From: Hyphomonas oceanitis SCH89
GTDB taxonomy: Bacteria > Pseudomonadota > Alphaproteobacteria > Caulobacterales > Hyphomonadaceae
Direction of reading: 5' to 3'
Assembly (NCBI RefSeq): GCF_000685295.1
Contig: NZ_ARYL01000016.1
Location: forward strand, 33,133 to 97,132
DNA: 64,000 nt
The position numbers and the translations under genes are program-made. Positions 8,458-16,297 of this stretch are shown here, one piece after another. The notes under the pieces were generated by a model, which was given only the letters and a program-made list of their open reading frames with translations, searched no databases and was not told the DNA's origin. Each line of letters starts with the position of its first letter. Position 1 is the first letter of the stretch.

Positions 8458-9687
8458 ATGGAACTGGCGATCCTTTTTTGCAGCCTTGTCGTGTTCGCCA
8501 CTTTTGCGCTGATGCCGCTGGCGCATAAGGCGGGCGCCCCCATCCTGCTTGTGGTGCTCGGCCTCGGCATGCTGCTCGGCGTGGACGGCCCGGGCGGCAT
8601 CCGCTTCTACAGCTACCAGACCGGCTTCAACCTCGGCAGCATCGCTCTTGCCATCATCCTGTTCGCCGGTGGCCTGGAGACGGAGCGCGGTGTCATCCGC
8701 AGCGCGCGCAATTCCTCGATCATGATGGCGACGGTTGGCGTGCTCGTCACGGCGCTCATTGTCGGCCTGTTCGCAACATATGTCCTCGGAATGCCACCGC
8801 TTGTCGGGCTGCTCCTTGGCGCCACCGTGGCGTCCACCGATGCCGCCGCCACGTTCCTGCTGATTCAGCAGAGCAAGCGCGACATTGGCGACCGCGTGAA
8901 GAACACGCTGGTGCTGGAATCCGGCCTGAACGACCCGATGGCCATCTTCCTCGTTGTCGCGCTCACCACCATGGTCAATGGCGGTCTGCCGACCTCGGCG
9001 CTCGAAGTCGGCGGCTTCTTTGTGTTCCTTGTGGCGCAAATCGGGCTCGGCCTCTTGGGCGGCATCGGCGGCGGCCGGATACTGACATTCCTGATCGACC
9101 GGATGACCCTTCCGAACGGCACTTATCCCGCCATGGCACTGGCCGGCGCCCTCGCCATCTATTCAGCTGTGGCGCTCGTCGGCGGCAGCGGCTTCCTCGC
9201 CGTCTATTTTGTCGGCATCGCCATCCGTAACCGCCTGCGCCGTCCACTCGACAATATCCTGAACTTCAACGAAGCCCTGCAATGGATCAGCCAGATGGCA
9301 CTCTTCCTGATGCTGGGCCTGCTGGTGGCGCCGAGCCACCTCCTGAAGGACATCTGGGCCGCGCTCGCCGTAGCGGGCGTCCTGATGTTCGTCGCACGGC
9401 CGCTGGCCGTGATGCTCAGCATTGGATGGATGGGCTTTTCCTTCCGCGAGAATGTCTTCCTCAGCTGGGTCGGCCTGCGCGGCGCGGTGCCGGTCCTGCT
9501 CGCAATCTATCCCGTGATCACGCCCGGGCCGGTCACGATCGAGTTCTTCAACATTGTCTTCGTCATCGTCGTCACTTCGCTCATCGCGCAGGGCTGGACG
9601 ATCGTGCCGCTGGCACACGTCCTGCGTCTGGGCAGCGACAAGACGGCAGAAGAAGACGAGGAACGTGAGGCGGTCGCAGAGACCTGA
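8458..9687 (+). CDS. Cation/proton antiporter, CPA1 family (NhaP2/CvrA-like)
   Basis: A 409-residue polytopic membrane protein with about 12 helices. Family motifs include APILLVVLGLGMLLGVDG near the N-terminus, GATVASTDAAATFLL and the ion-binding segment VLESGLNDPMAI, whose Asn-Asp pair is typical of K+/H+ or Na+/H+ antiporters. Later come SWVGLRGAVPVLLAI and a short acidic C-terminal tail (EEDEEREAVAE). The cytoplasmic RCK/TrkA-C regulatory domain of longer NhaP2 proteins is absent. The ATG at 8458, 7 bases after GAAGGA, is preferred to the TTG just before it. Likely role: potassium or pH homeostasis at the inner membrane. Confidence 0.85.
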   Translation: MELAILFCSLVVFATFALMPLAHKAGAPILLVVLGLGMLLGVDGPGGIRFYSYQTGFNLGSIALAIILFAGGLETERGVIRSARNSSIMMATVGVLVTALIVGLFATYVLGMPPLVGLLLGATVASTDAAATFLLIQQSKRDIGDRVKNTLVLESGLNDPMAIFLVVALTTMVNGGLPTSALEVGGFFVFLVAQIGLGLLGGIGGGRILTFLIDRMTLPNGTYPAMALAGALAIYSAVALVGGSGFLAVYFVGIAIRNRLRRPLDNILNFNEALQWISQMALFLMLGLLVAPSHLLKDIWAALAVAGVLMFVARPLAVMLSIGWMGFSFRENVFLSWVGLRGAVPVLLAIYPVITPGPVTIEFFNIVFVIVVTSLIAQGWTIVPLAHVLRLGSDKTAEEDEEREAVAET

Positions 9688-9699
9688 GGGAACGCCCCG

Positions 9700-10308
9700 T
9701 CAGTATTTCAAGTATCCAAGCGTTGCCCGCTTTACGCGCAGCGACAGAGCCTTGCTGTCTGTTTCGCCTGTTCGCCCTGCCGCATCAATCATGCCTTTGC
9801 TCATGGCCACGAGGTCTGCGGCCGCTTGATCAGCGAGAGGATAATCATAGCGACGCAGCAGCGAAGCAACGGCTGCCCGTATTTCATCGCCTATCTGCAC
9901 GGTTTCGTCGAAGAGGTTCAGCGAATCCTCAAGATAATCCAGGGTTCTTGCAAGCCGCGGACGTGCCAGTTGATGCGCGACCGCCACCTCAATCAGCGCC
10001 AGCAGCGTCTCTTCCAGCGGCGCGGAATCAAACTCCAGCGCAACGCGGTTTACATTGTCCATGAGTATACCGCGCTCTCGCAAGGTAAGCTCTGCGAGGA
10101 TTGCGGCCAGGTTGGGGAAGTACTGGTAGAGCGAACCGATGCTGACGCCTGCGGCCTCCGCGACGGTGTTTGTTGTCACAGCGGTGAGCTCTTCCTTCTC
10201 GATAATGCGAGCACTGGCTTCCAGTATGTCATTGAACATCGCCCGAGAGCGTGCCTGCTTCGGGCGTTTGCGAACGCGGTCTGAGGTGGCCTCAATACGA
10301 GTTGTCAT
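9700..10308 (-). CDS. TetR/AcrR-family transcriptional repressor
   Basis: 202 residues from MTTRIEATSDRVRKRPKQARS. The N-terminal helix-turn-helix domain is typical of TetR (FNDILEASARIIEKEEL, then TNTVAEAAGVSIGSLYQYF). The C-terminal ligand-binding domain is helical and unassignable. ATG 10308 is chosen over 10338 because the longer form would consume the divergent promoter. The gene is divergent from a darcynin-like gene, and a 9-bp perfect inverted repeat spans the start region. That suggests autoregulation and control of the neighbour. It is convergent with the antiporter gene. Confidence 0.88.
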   Translation of the reverse strand: MTTRIEATSDRVRKRPKQARSRAMFNDILEASARIIEKEELTAVTTNTVAEAAGVSIGSLYQYFPNLAAILAELTLRERGILMDNVNRVALEFDSAPLEETLLALIEVAVAHQLARPRLARTLDYLEDSLNLFDETVQIGDEIRAAVASLLRRYDYPLADQAAADLVAMSKGMIDAAGRTGETDSKALSLRVKRATLGYLKY

Positions 10309-10328
10309 ATGCGAGCTATAACTCGTAT
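10295..10328. promoter_or_regulatory. Candidate TetR operator (inverted repeat)
   Basis: ATACGAGTT (10295-10303) and AACTCGTAT (10320-10328) form a perfect 9-bp inverted repeat with a 16-bp spacer. A nested inverted repeat CGAG (10312-10315)/CTCG (10322-10325) shares the right arm. The left arm lies in the first codons of the TetR gene, and the right arm lies between it and the divergent small gene. The position fits a repressor-binding site. Binding itself is inferred. Confidence 0.5.
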
Positions 10329-10358
10329 TTTTGGGCAAGCAAGTACGGGATACTACCT

Positions 10359-10688
10359 ATGACCACGACCTACACGATCTTTGTCCTGTTAAAGGCGCTA
10401 CCGGCCTGGTTGCGCCTGCCACGTGATGAGCGCAGCCGCATTGCCGACAGGGCATTCTCCAAGGCGCTGGGCGAGCATGCGATGGCGTTTCGCTATTTTG
10501 ATGCGGAAGCCTTTTCGGCGCGTGCGAGCGACGTCGCCCTCTTTGAGACAACAGACCTTCGCGCCTATTATTTCGCCATGGAACATCTGCGCGACAGCCC
10601 GATCTTCGCCGAACCGTACTTCGAGATCGTCGACATCATCCCTACCATCGAGGACGGGTATCAGGCGTTTGAAGCCGCTGTTGCCTAG
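10359..10688 (+). CDS. Darcynin-like small protein
   Basis: 109 residues beginning MTTTYTIFVLLKALPAWLRL. ATG 10359 is chosen because the open frame upstream runs back into the divergent TetR gene and its operator. The sequence (YTIFVLLKALPAWLRLPRDER, FRYFDAEAFSA, TTDLRAYYFAMEHLRDS) resembles the darcynin family, small proteins of unknown function with a ferredoxin-like alpha/beta layout. There is no signal peptide or membrane segment. Divergence from the TetR repressor makes it the probable regulated target. The family name is from memory and moderately sure. Confidence 0.6.
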   Translation: MTTTYTIFVLLKALPAWLRLPRDERSRIADRAFSKALGEHAMAFRYFDAEAFSARASDVALFETTDLRAYYFAMEHLRDSPIFAEPYFEIVDIIPTIEDGYQAFEAAVA

Positions 10689-10709
10689 GCCGCCCGTGTT
10701 TTCGGTCAG

Positions 10710-11456
10710 TTACGGCTGGTGCGCGGCAGGAACATAAAGAGCCACGTCGCTCAGGGCGCCAATCTGCCCGAGATGCCCGGTAATCTGTGTTCCAACGATA
10801 TGCGCGTGGGCATGAAGCGTCCGGCCGTCCGGAAGGAAATAGGTGTCTTCAGGGCCGGGGGCGTAGATGCCGACGATCTCTACGGCCACATCCTCTGCGC
10901 CGCCCTTCGCGCCGGTCGGTTTCCCGACAGCGCTCCAGCTCGCCTGTGACGCCGTGCCGGTCAGCTTGAACGGAAAGGCCGCGCCGGCTGGGCAACCAGC
11001 TGCCTCAGCCGTATCTGTGAGCAGGCTTTCGATGCCCTCAAGGCCTGTCAGGTCCGCGACTGGCTGAACGGCTTTCCAGCCCGCCGGGCTGCTTGCCACC
11101 AAAAAGCCAGCGCCCTTTTCTGGCGATACATCATGCGAGAGCGAGACCATGTCACCGCTCTCTGGTGTCGCGATATGAAAGACACCATCCATCAGGGTGA
11201 GTTCATCCCGGTACCCAGCCGAGGGGCCATACCCAACGGTCGTGTCACTGATCGGCACGTCGCTGAGTTTGACGCTCTGCGTGAACCCGGGCGCCTTGAT
11301 CGACGCGCGCGTGCCAAACACCATGATCGGCGTATCGCAGGACATGACAGGGTCGGCGGCCTGTTCCACAGCCGATGGCGAGGTGCAGCTTGCCACGCTG
11401 ATCGCGGTCATAAGGGCCAGCCTCGCGAAAACGCTCTGGGTAATGGATCGGCTCAT
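10710..11456 (-). CDS. Hypothetical lipoprotein
   Basis: 248 residues from MSRSITQSVFARLALMTAISVASC, a short lipoprotein signal with the lipidated cysteine at about residue 24. ATG 11456 is preferred because longer in-frame starts would overlap the acyltransferase gene that ends at 11489. The mature protein contains DTPIMVFGTRASIKAPG, TYFLPDGRTLHAHAHIVG and several Gly/Ser-rich strands, suggesting an all-beta domain. No family is recognised. It lies 32 bases downstream of the lipid A operon and could be its distal gene. Confidence 0.6.
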   Translation of the reverse strand: MSRSITQSVFARLALMTAISVASCTSPSAVEQAADPVMSCDTPIMVFGTRASIKAPGFTQSVKLSDVPISDTTVGYGPSAGYRDELTLMDGVFHIATPESGDMVSLSHDVSPEKGAGFLVASSPAGWKAVQPVADLTGLEGIESLLTDTAEAAGCPAGAAFPFKLTGTASQASWSAVGKPTGAKGGAEDVAVEIVGIYAPGPEDTYFLPDGRTLHAHAHIVGTQITGHLGQIGALSDVALYVPAAHQP

Positions 11457-11488
11457 ATATGCGTTCCTTCTCGGATCGATATCGATCC

Positions 11489-12448
11489 CTATACCACGCC
11501 AGCCTCGCGCCAGGCCTCTTTCGGCCAGCGGCGGTGTTGCCAGAACCATTGGCCCGGCTCGGCGCGGATACAGTCCTCCAGGAACTGGTTGATTCGTGTC
11601 ACGGTGGAGAGGATGTCTGCCTCGGCATCCCCGGTGTCCTGCGGCAGGAAGGGTTCATGGATTTCCACCCGGAACCGGGCAGGGCCCGTGCGCACGGTCG
11701 AGACTGGAACGATCGGCACGCCATATTTCAGCGCCAGCCGCGTCGGCCCCTGCGCCGTCATCGCCTCATGCCCGAACAAAGGCACGGCAACACCCTCACG
11801 AAACTTCTGGTCGTTCATCAGGGCAATCGGCGCGCCGCGTGCCAGCGCCCGCATCAGCTCGCGCGTGCCAATGCCCTTCGGCGCGGTCGTGCCAGTGCCA
11901 TAGTCATGGCGCAGCTTGTTGATGCGCCGGTCGATGTGCGGATTGTTCAGGGCCCGGTAGGTCATCACGGCATGCGGGATGCGCTTGCAGATCGCCGCCG
12001 GCATGATTTCCCAATTGGCAAAGTGGCCGGAGATGAACACGGCGCCCTTGCCGCTGGCATTGATTTCATCAAGGCGCTCGACACCGACGACATTCACGCG
12101 GCCGCTGGTATACGGGTCGATGGCGGGCAGGTGAGGCAGTTCGCCCGCCGTGCGTCCGGCGCTCTCCCACGCGGCCATCGCCGTGCGCTCTATCTCGGCT
12201 TCGGTCCAGTCGGGGAAGGCCAGTTTCAGGTTGCGCCGCATCGTCTTGTGCTGCGACAGCTTGGGCCCGATCTTCTTCAGCAGCCATCCGCAGAAGTCTG
12301 ACGCCTTGTCCGGCCCCAGCATCTTCATTGGCCACCAGTAGATCACGTCCCAGGCCACGGTCTCCAGCCGCCATTGGACCCGCTGCCAGAAGGAGGCGCG
12401 GTTATCGATGTCCTTCGGGCGGACATAGGCGGGGGGCATGTCTGTCAT
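11489..12448 (-). CDS. Lipid A biosynthesis acyltransferase (LpxL/HtrB-like)
   Basis: A 319-residue protein of the LpxL/LpxM family, which transfers secondary acyl chains onto Kdo-lipid A at the inner membrane. The acyltransferase block GKGAVFISGHFANWE carries the HX4(D/E) catalytic motif. Downstream blocks are ALMNDQKFREGVAVPLFGHEA and VPIVPVSTVRTG. The hydrophobic N-terminal anchor is short (VAWDVIYWWPMKMLG). The start overlaps the lpxK stop by 4 bases. Context with lpxK and waaA confirms lipid A assembly. Acyl-chain specificity cannot be told. Confidence 0.88.
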   Translation of the reverse strand: MTDMPPAYVRPKDIDNRASFWQRVQWRLETVAWDVIYWWPMKMLGPDKASDFCGWLLKKIGPKLSQHKTMRRNLKLAFPDWTEAEIERTAMAAWESAGRTAGELPHLPAIDPYTSGRVNVVGVERLDEINASGKGAVFISGHFANWEIMPAAICKRIPHAVMTYRALNNPHIDRRINKLRHDYGTGTTAPKGIGTRELMRALARGAPIALMNDQKFREGVAVPLFGHEAMTAQGPTRLALKYGVPIVPVSTVRTGPARFRVEIHEPFLPQDTGDAEADILSTVTRINQFLEDCIRAEPGQWFWQHRRWPKEAWREAGVV

Positions 12449-13440
12449 TGGCGTGCAGAGAAGATGATGGCGTCCAGCAGCGCTTCAAGCGCAGGTCTGT
12501 CTTCAAATCGTGCTGCGACCGGAAAGGCAAGCACGCGCTTCTGTTCCGCCTGTGGCAGGCGCACATGGTCTTTCGTCGTTGTGATCAGGCGAGCGCCATG
12601 CGCCTCGGCCAGTTCGTGCAGGAATTTCAGCTCGCCTTCGCTGTACACATGGTGGTCGGCATAACCGACCGCCTCGTGCAGGTCAGCCCCAGCTGCCTTC
12701 AACCCGTCGAAGAACTTGAGCGGTCGTCCAATGCCGGCAAAGGCCACCAACGGCCCGGTCGGCATGACCTTTGTCGGCCCGATCTTCGCGCGCAACACTG
12801 GCAGGCCGGATCGGGTCACCGCGTTGGGCACATCGCCGTCGCCCATCAGGATCACGCCATTGGCCCGCGCCAGCCCGTCGCTGACCGGCTCACGCAGCGG
12901 GCCTTTGGGCAAGAGGTGGCCATTGCCAAACGGTGCGGCGGCATCAATCACGATGATGGACAGGTCCTTGTAGAGCGACGGGTTCTGGTGGCCGTCATCC
13001 ATGATGATCACCTGCACGCCGTCGGCCTGCATGGCCTGCGCCGCTTCGACCCGGTCGCGCCCGATCCAGCTCTCGCCGGTCGCGGCCAGCATCAGCGGCT
13101 CGTCGCCGACCATTGCAGCCGTGTGTTCGCCCGGAACCACCTTCAGAACACCCTTGGAATCCCCCCCATAGCCCCTCGAAAGGGTCGCGGAACGGACTCC
13201 GAATGACCCGAGAACGGTCCGGATAGCCTCAACAACGGGCGTCTTGCCGACGCCCCCGACCGTCAGGTTGCCGACGCAGACGACCGGGATATCCACCCGG
13301 ACAGGCTCGGCCTTTTCCAGCTTTGTCTGCACGCCCAGCCGGTAGGCAAAGGCCAGTGGTGATAACAGGAGGCGCGTCAGCGGCGCGGCTTCACGGGACT
13401 TCGGGTCGAGCCCCGCCGACCAGAAGTGCGGCGCCTTCAT
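12445..13440 (-). CDS. lpxK: Tetraacyldisaccharide 4'-kinase LpxK
   Basis: A 331-residue kinase that phosphorylates the 4' position of the lipid A disaccharide at the inner membrane. The P-loop GNLTVGGVGKT is at residues ~57-67, followed by SRGYGG, GDEPLML and the characteristic IIMDDGHQNPSL segment, in which the DDG(H/F)Q aspartates bind metal and nucleotide. Length is normal for the family. The gene overlaps waaA upstream and the acyltransferase downstream by 4 bases each, so the operon is translationally coupled. Confidence 0.95.
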   Translation of the reverse strand: MKAPHFWSAGLDPKSREAAPLTRLLLSPLAFAYRLGVQTKLEKAEPVRVDIPVVCVGNLTVGGVGKTPVVEAIRTVLGSFGVRSATLSRGYGGDSKGVLKVVPGEHTAAMVGDEPLMLAATGESWIGRDRVEAAQAMQADGVQVIIMDDGHQNPSLYKDLSIIVIDAAAPFGNGHLLPKGPLREPVSDGLARANGVILMGDGDVPNAVTRSGLPVLRAKIGPTKVMPTGPLVAFAGIGRPLKFFDGLKAAGADLHEAVGYADHHVYSEGELKFLHELAEAHGARLITTTKDHVRLPQAEQKRVLAFPVAARFEDRPALEALLDAIIFSARQ

Positions 13441-14696
13441 TGCAGCAGACCCGGTTCAGGGATGAGTGGCAACAGCGCCTTCAGCGTCTCCACCATGGGC
13501 GCATCGGCATGTTCCGCTAGCGCTGTAACAGCTGCAACAGGTGGCGGCGGTGTATTCTGCAGTGCATCGGCCACCCCGGCAGCATCATCGGCCAAGCGTA
13601 CCAAGCCGCGTTGTTCAAGATCAGCCATCATGCTGGCAAAGTTGTGCACGCGCGGGCCGGTCACGACAGGTTTGGAAAAACGCACGGGTTCCAGGGGGTT
13701 ATGGCCGCCGACGCCCTCGGCATGACCGCCGCCGAGGTAAACTGCATCGGCCAGCCTCAGCCAAAGGCCCATCTCGCCCATCGTGTCGGCCAGCAACACA
13801 CGGGTCCGTGTGTTAGGCACTTGTCCTTTGGACCGCCGCGCGAAGGGCAGGCCCCGCGCCCGGATAAGCGCCTCGACCTCATCCCCGCGCTCCGGATGGC
13901 GCGGAGCAATAATGATTGCAGATTCGGGTATGTCGGCGACGGCGTCGAGGAACAATGCCTCCTCGCCGTCATGCGTCGAAGCGGCCACAAGGCAGCGTCG
14001 GCCGCCGACAAAGCCCTCACGTATCCTCTGGATTTCGAAATCGCTCGCTTGCGGGCCGGGCAGGGCCGATTTCAGGTTACCAGACGAGCGCACATTTTCG
14101 CCCAGCAGGCTTCCGAGCCGCTGCGCCGTATCGGTATCTGCAGCAAGAACAACGTCGAAACTGCCAACCAACTTGCGGAACATGCCCTGAAAGCGCTTCC
14201 AGCCATCGGCAGAGCCTTGCGTCATGCGCGCATTGACCAGTGCGCGTTTCGCCCCGCTTTTCCCCGCTTCAAAAATCAGGTTCGGCCAGATCTCGCTCTC
14301 GCCGAACACGCAAAGGTCAGGCTTCCAATGCGCGATGAAGCGCTTTGCCACGGCGGGCGTATCCAGCGGCGCCATCAGGTGAATTGCTGCGTCCGGCAGG
14401 GCAGGGCCCAGCAAGCGGGCAGAGGTCAGCGTCTGGCTCGTGAACACAAGCATCAGGTCCGGACGTGCCGCCACCAGCCGGTGGCCCACTTCGAGTAACA
14501 GGCGGCTTTCGCCGACGCTGGCGCCATGCAGCCAGACGAGCCGTCCCTGGCGCCTGTTGGGCATGTTGCGCGCGAGGCGCTCATTCATCCGTCCGTAATC
14601 TTCCTTTCCCTTGCCGGCGCGTCGGCGCAGCACGCCCGGCAGGAAGGGCGACAGAAGGCGGGTAATCGCCCGATAGGCATGAAAGGCTAGGGTCAT
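13437..14696 (-). CDS. waaA: 3-deoxy-D-manno-octulosonic acid (Kdo) transferase WaaA/KdtA
   Basis: 419 residues, the usual length. The N-terminus is hydrophobic and monotopic (FHAYRAITRLLSPFLPGVLRRR). The GT30 N-domain carries the LVWLHGASVGES block with the catalytic glutamate. The C-terminal GT-B domain has APRHPERGDEV, LLADTMGEMGLW and YLGGGHAEGVGGHNPLEP. It transfers Kdo from CMP-Kdo to the lipid A precursor. It is the second gene of the operon from tRNA-Val, overlapping both neighbours by 4 bases. Confidence 0.95.
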   Translation of the reverse strand: MTLAFHAYRAITRLLSPFLPGVLRRRAGKGKEDYGRMNERLARNMPNRRQGRLVWLHGASVGESRLLLEVGHRLVAARPDLMLVFTSQTLTSARLLGPALPDAAIHLMAPLDTPAVAKRFIAHWKPDLCVFGESEIWPNLIFEAGKSGAKRALVNARMTQGSADGWKRFQGMFRKLVGSFDVVLAADTDTAQRLGSLLGENVRSSGNLKSALPGPQASDFEIQRIREGFVGGRRCLVAASTHDGEEALFLDAVADIPESAIIIAPRHPERGDEVEALIRARGLPFARRSKGQVPNTRTRVLLADTMGEMGLWLRLADAVYLGGGHAEGVGGHNPLEPVRFSKPVVTGPRVHNFASMMADLEQRGLVRLADDAAGVADALQNTPPPPVAAVTALAEHADAPMVETLKALLPLIPEPGLLQ

Positions 14697-15466
14697 GTTG
14701 CGCTCAGCCCTGCCGTGTCCGGAACGGAATAGCCGACCAGCGCTTCAGCGCGGCGCGTTGCGGCGTCCATGCGGCGCTGCAGTTCGGCACGCAGGGCTTC
14801 CGGGCTTTCCGACCGTGGTGTTTGCAGCATTTCCCCGAACACGATAGCCCCTTTCGTAAACGGCCAGGGCAGGATGAACCTGTCCCAGCTGTCAAAGCGC
14901 TTGGCCGGCCTGCTGGCCAGAGCATAGGGTAGGATAGGCGCGCCCGAGCGCTGCGCAATCATGATGGCACCAAGGCTCACCTCTTCACGAGGACCGCGCG
15001 GCCCGTCAGGCGTGATACACACAGCGCCGCCAGATTTCAGCAGTCTCACGGATTCTGCGATCGCACGGGCGCCGCCCTTATCCTTGTTCGCCTTCTTCTT
15101 GTTGCCGGCGGATCCTCGGATTGGCTCCAGCCCTAGATGCTTGATGGCGCGGGCCACAGGTTCGCCATCACCGGAGAGAGATATCAGCATGGCACCTTTT
15201 GCATCGCGTCCGGGCCAGTCGCGCATGCATTTCATCCAGCCAGAGGGAAGCAGCATTATGCGCGAATGCCAGGCCGCCACAACCACGCCCGGAGCCCTGG
15301 CCCAAGCAGCTTTTGCCTCATGTTCGCCTTCGACTGTCCAACGCAAGGTGCGACCGATCATGACCATCCAGAACCAGATCAGGAATCCCAGCAGAATCAC
15401 GACAGGTTTTGATCGGAACAGTGACTTCATCGCGTCGCTTATACTTTGCTTTGCGCCATGCGCCAT
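14693..15466 (-). CDS. DUF374 lysophospholipid acyltransferase family protein
   Basis: About 257 residues from MAHGAKQSIS. An alternative start is MKSLFRSK at 15430. A start at 15514 would lie inside tRNA-Val and is rejected. One N-terminal membrane segment (VVILLGFLIWFWMVMIG) is followed by the DUF374 acyltransferase domain with VVAAWHSRIMLLPSG, SLSGDGEPVARAIKHLG and CITPDGPRGPREEVSLG. The alphaproteobacterial family sits with kdtA/lpxK and probably acylates an envelope lipid. It overlaps waaA by 4 bases. Confidence 0.85.
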   Translation of the reverse strand: MAHGAKQSISDAMKSLFRSKPVVILLGFLIWFWMVMIGRTLRWTVEGEHEAKAAWARAPGVVVAAWHSRIMLLPSGWMKCMRDWPGRDAKGAMLISLSGDGEPVARAIKHLGLEPIRGSAGNKKKANKDKGGARAIAESVRLLKSGGAVCITPDGPRGPREEVSLGAIMIAQRSGAPILPYALASRPAKRFDSWDRFILPWPFTKGAIVFGEMLQTPRSESPEALRAELQRRMDAATRRAEALVGYSVPDTAGLSAT

Positions 15467-15499
15467 GCTGGCAGGCAATGATGACTGACTGATCAGAAA

Positions 15500-15574
15500 T
15501 GGTGGGCGATGCAAGGTTCGAACTTGCGACCCCTGCCGTGTGAAGGCAGTGCTCTACCACTGAGCTAATCGCCC
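15500..15574 (-). tRNA. tRNA-Val (CAC)
   Basis: A complete cloverleaf of 75 nt including encoded CCA. The acceptor GGGCGAT pairs with ATCGCCC, the anticodon stem CTGCC/GGCAG encloses the loop TTCACAC with anticodon CAC, and the T-loop GTTCGAACC is canonical. It reads GTG valine codons. It lies upstream of and on the same strand as the lipid A operon. Confidence 0.95.
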
Positions 15575-15850
15575 CGGTTCCGGGAAACGGGTCCGTAATG
15601 CCATGCCCCGCCAACGTCAAGCGCGGAACGCTTTTGTTACCGCTAGCAGGATTATAGTCAGAAATAACTAATGCATGAATGCATGGCTGTATCCCGATAG
15701 GCGTCAATTTCACATGCAAAAGCACAATTGCCTTATTTTGGCTTCCGTACCATCATAGTTGGTCGATGAGGGCTAAATCCTAGCTGTGTTTGCTTATTTT
15801 TGCGCATGCGAGCAGGTTTCCACATCAAAAAACTCAGCTTCCTATGCGAG

Positions 15851-15883
15851 ATGAACATCTGTTCATAATGAACACCTGTTCAT
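15851..15883. promoter_or_regulatory. Twin palindromic operator-like sites
   Basis: Two copies of ATGAACA-NN-TGTTCAT stand one base apart at 15851-15866 (spacer TC) and 15868-15883 (spacer CC). The centres are 17 bp apart, less than two helical turns. All four 7-bp half-sites match perfectly. This is the geometry of a tandem operator for a dimeric repressor (TetR-like proteins use such sites). The regulator and regulated gene are unknown. The nearest downstream gene starts at 16055. Confidence 0.55.
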
Positions 15884-16008
15884 GTTAGATCATTACCTTT
15901 CTTTCATCGCGCTAAGCCCTTGAGAAACCCACAGAACATCGTCATCTTGCAATCATAAGCGATGGGCTGATAAGCGGCCCACGACGTAGTCAGAAAGAAG
16001 GACAGGCA

Positions 16009-16026
16009 TGTCGAAGTAATTCGACA
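16009..16026. promoter_or_regulatory. Inverted repeat just upstream of the small gene at 16055
   Basis: TGTCGAA (16009-16015) and TTCGACA (16020-16026) form a perfect 7-bp inverted repeat with a 4-base spacer, 28 bases before the start codon. An ATG-TCG-AAG-TAA mini frame (16008-16019) overlaps it. It could be an operator or a leader hairpin. There is no direct evidence for either. Confidence 0.35.
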
Positions 16027-16054
16027 GTAAAATAATAAGCCTGGAGAGAGTGAT

Positions 16055-16297
16055 ATGAAAGACTGGTGTGACGAAGAAGGCGCAAAGCGCCTTTGCGAGA
16101 AAATCAATGCCTATTGGGCCGAGCGCGGCTATGAAGTGGACGTCGACCTTGTTGACGCTGGCTTCGTGCCTGCAATGCGGAGTGCCCGCACTGACGTGCG
16201 CAGCAACATGGTGAACGGTATGCCCCGTCGTCGTGCAGCTGGCGAAGCAGGCGCAGCGCGCCCCAGCTACCGTCCGCGTGCCGAAGCAACTGCCTAG
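16055..16297 (+). CDS. Small basic conserved-looking protein of unknown function
   Basis: An 80-residue protein beginning MKDWCDEEGAKRLCEKINAYWAERGYEVDVDLVDAGF, with GGAGAGAG well placed before the ATG. The first ~45 residues look like a folded alpha/beta unit. The second half is Arg-rich and disordered-looking (SNMVNGMPRRRAAGEAG). No family is recognised with certainty; similarly organised small proteins occur in Caulobacterales. Its stop codon overlaps the stop of the convergent phosphatase gene. It is the only gene positioned to be controlled by the palindromes upstream. Confidence 0.65.
   Translation: MKDWCDEEGAKRLCEKINAYWAERGYEVDVDLVDAGFVPAMRSARTDVRSNMVNGMPRRRAAGEAGAARPSYRPRAEATA

Larger units (their letters stand above)
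15575..16054. other. 480-bp non-coding, AT-richer gap with palindromes
   Basis: No supported gene is seen. The stretch is visibly AT-richer than its neighbours. It holds two near-identical palindromes (15851-15883) and an inverted repeat close to the next gene (16009-16026), annotated separately. Short open frames here lack ribosome-binding sites and coding character. A small RNA or long 5' leader is possible but nothing shows it directly. Confidence 0.6.

Noticed and set aside
15467..15514. Upstream start for the DUF374 acyltransferase
   Set aside because: A start at 15514 would place the initiation codon within tRNA-Val, so a downstream start is taken.
15851..15883. LexA (SOS) boxes
   Set aside because: Alphaproteobacterial LexA uses the direct repeat GTTC-N7-GTTC; these are palindromes of different spacing, and no SOS gene is adjacent.
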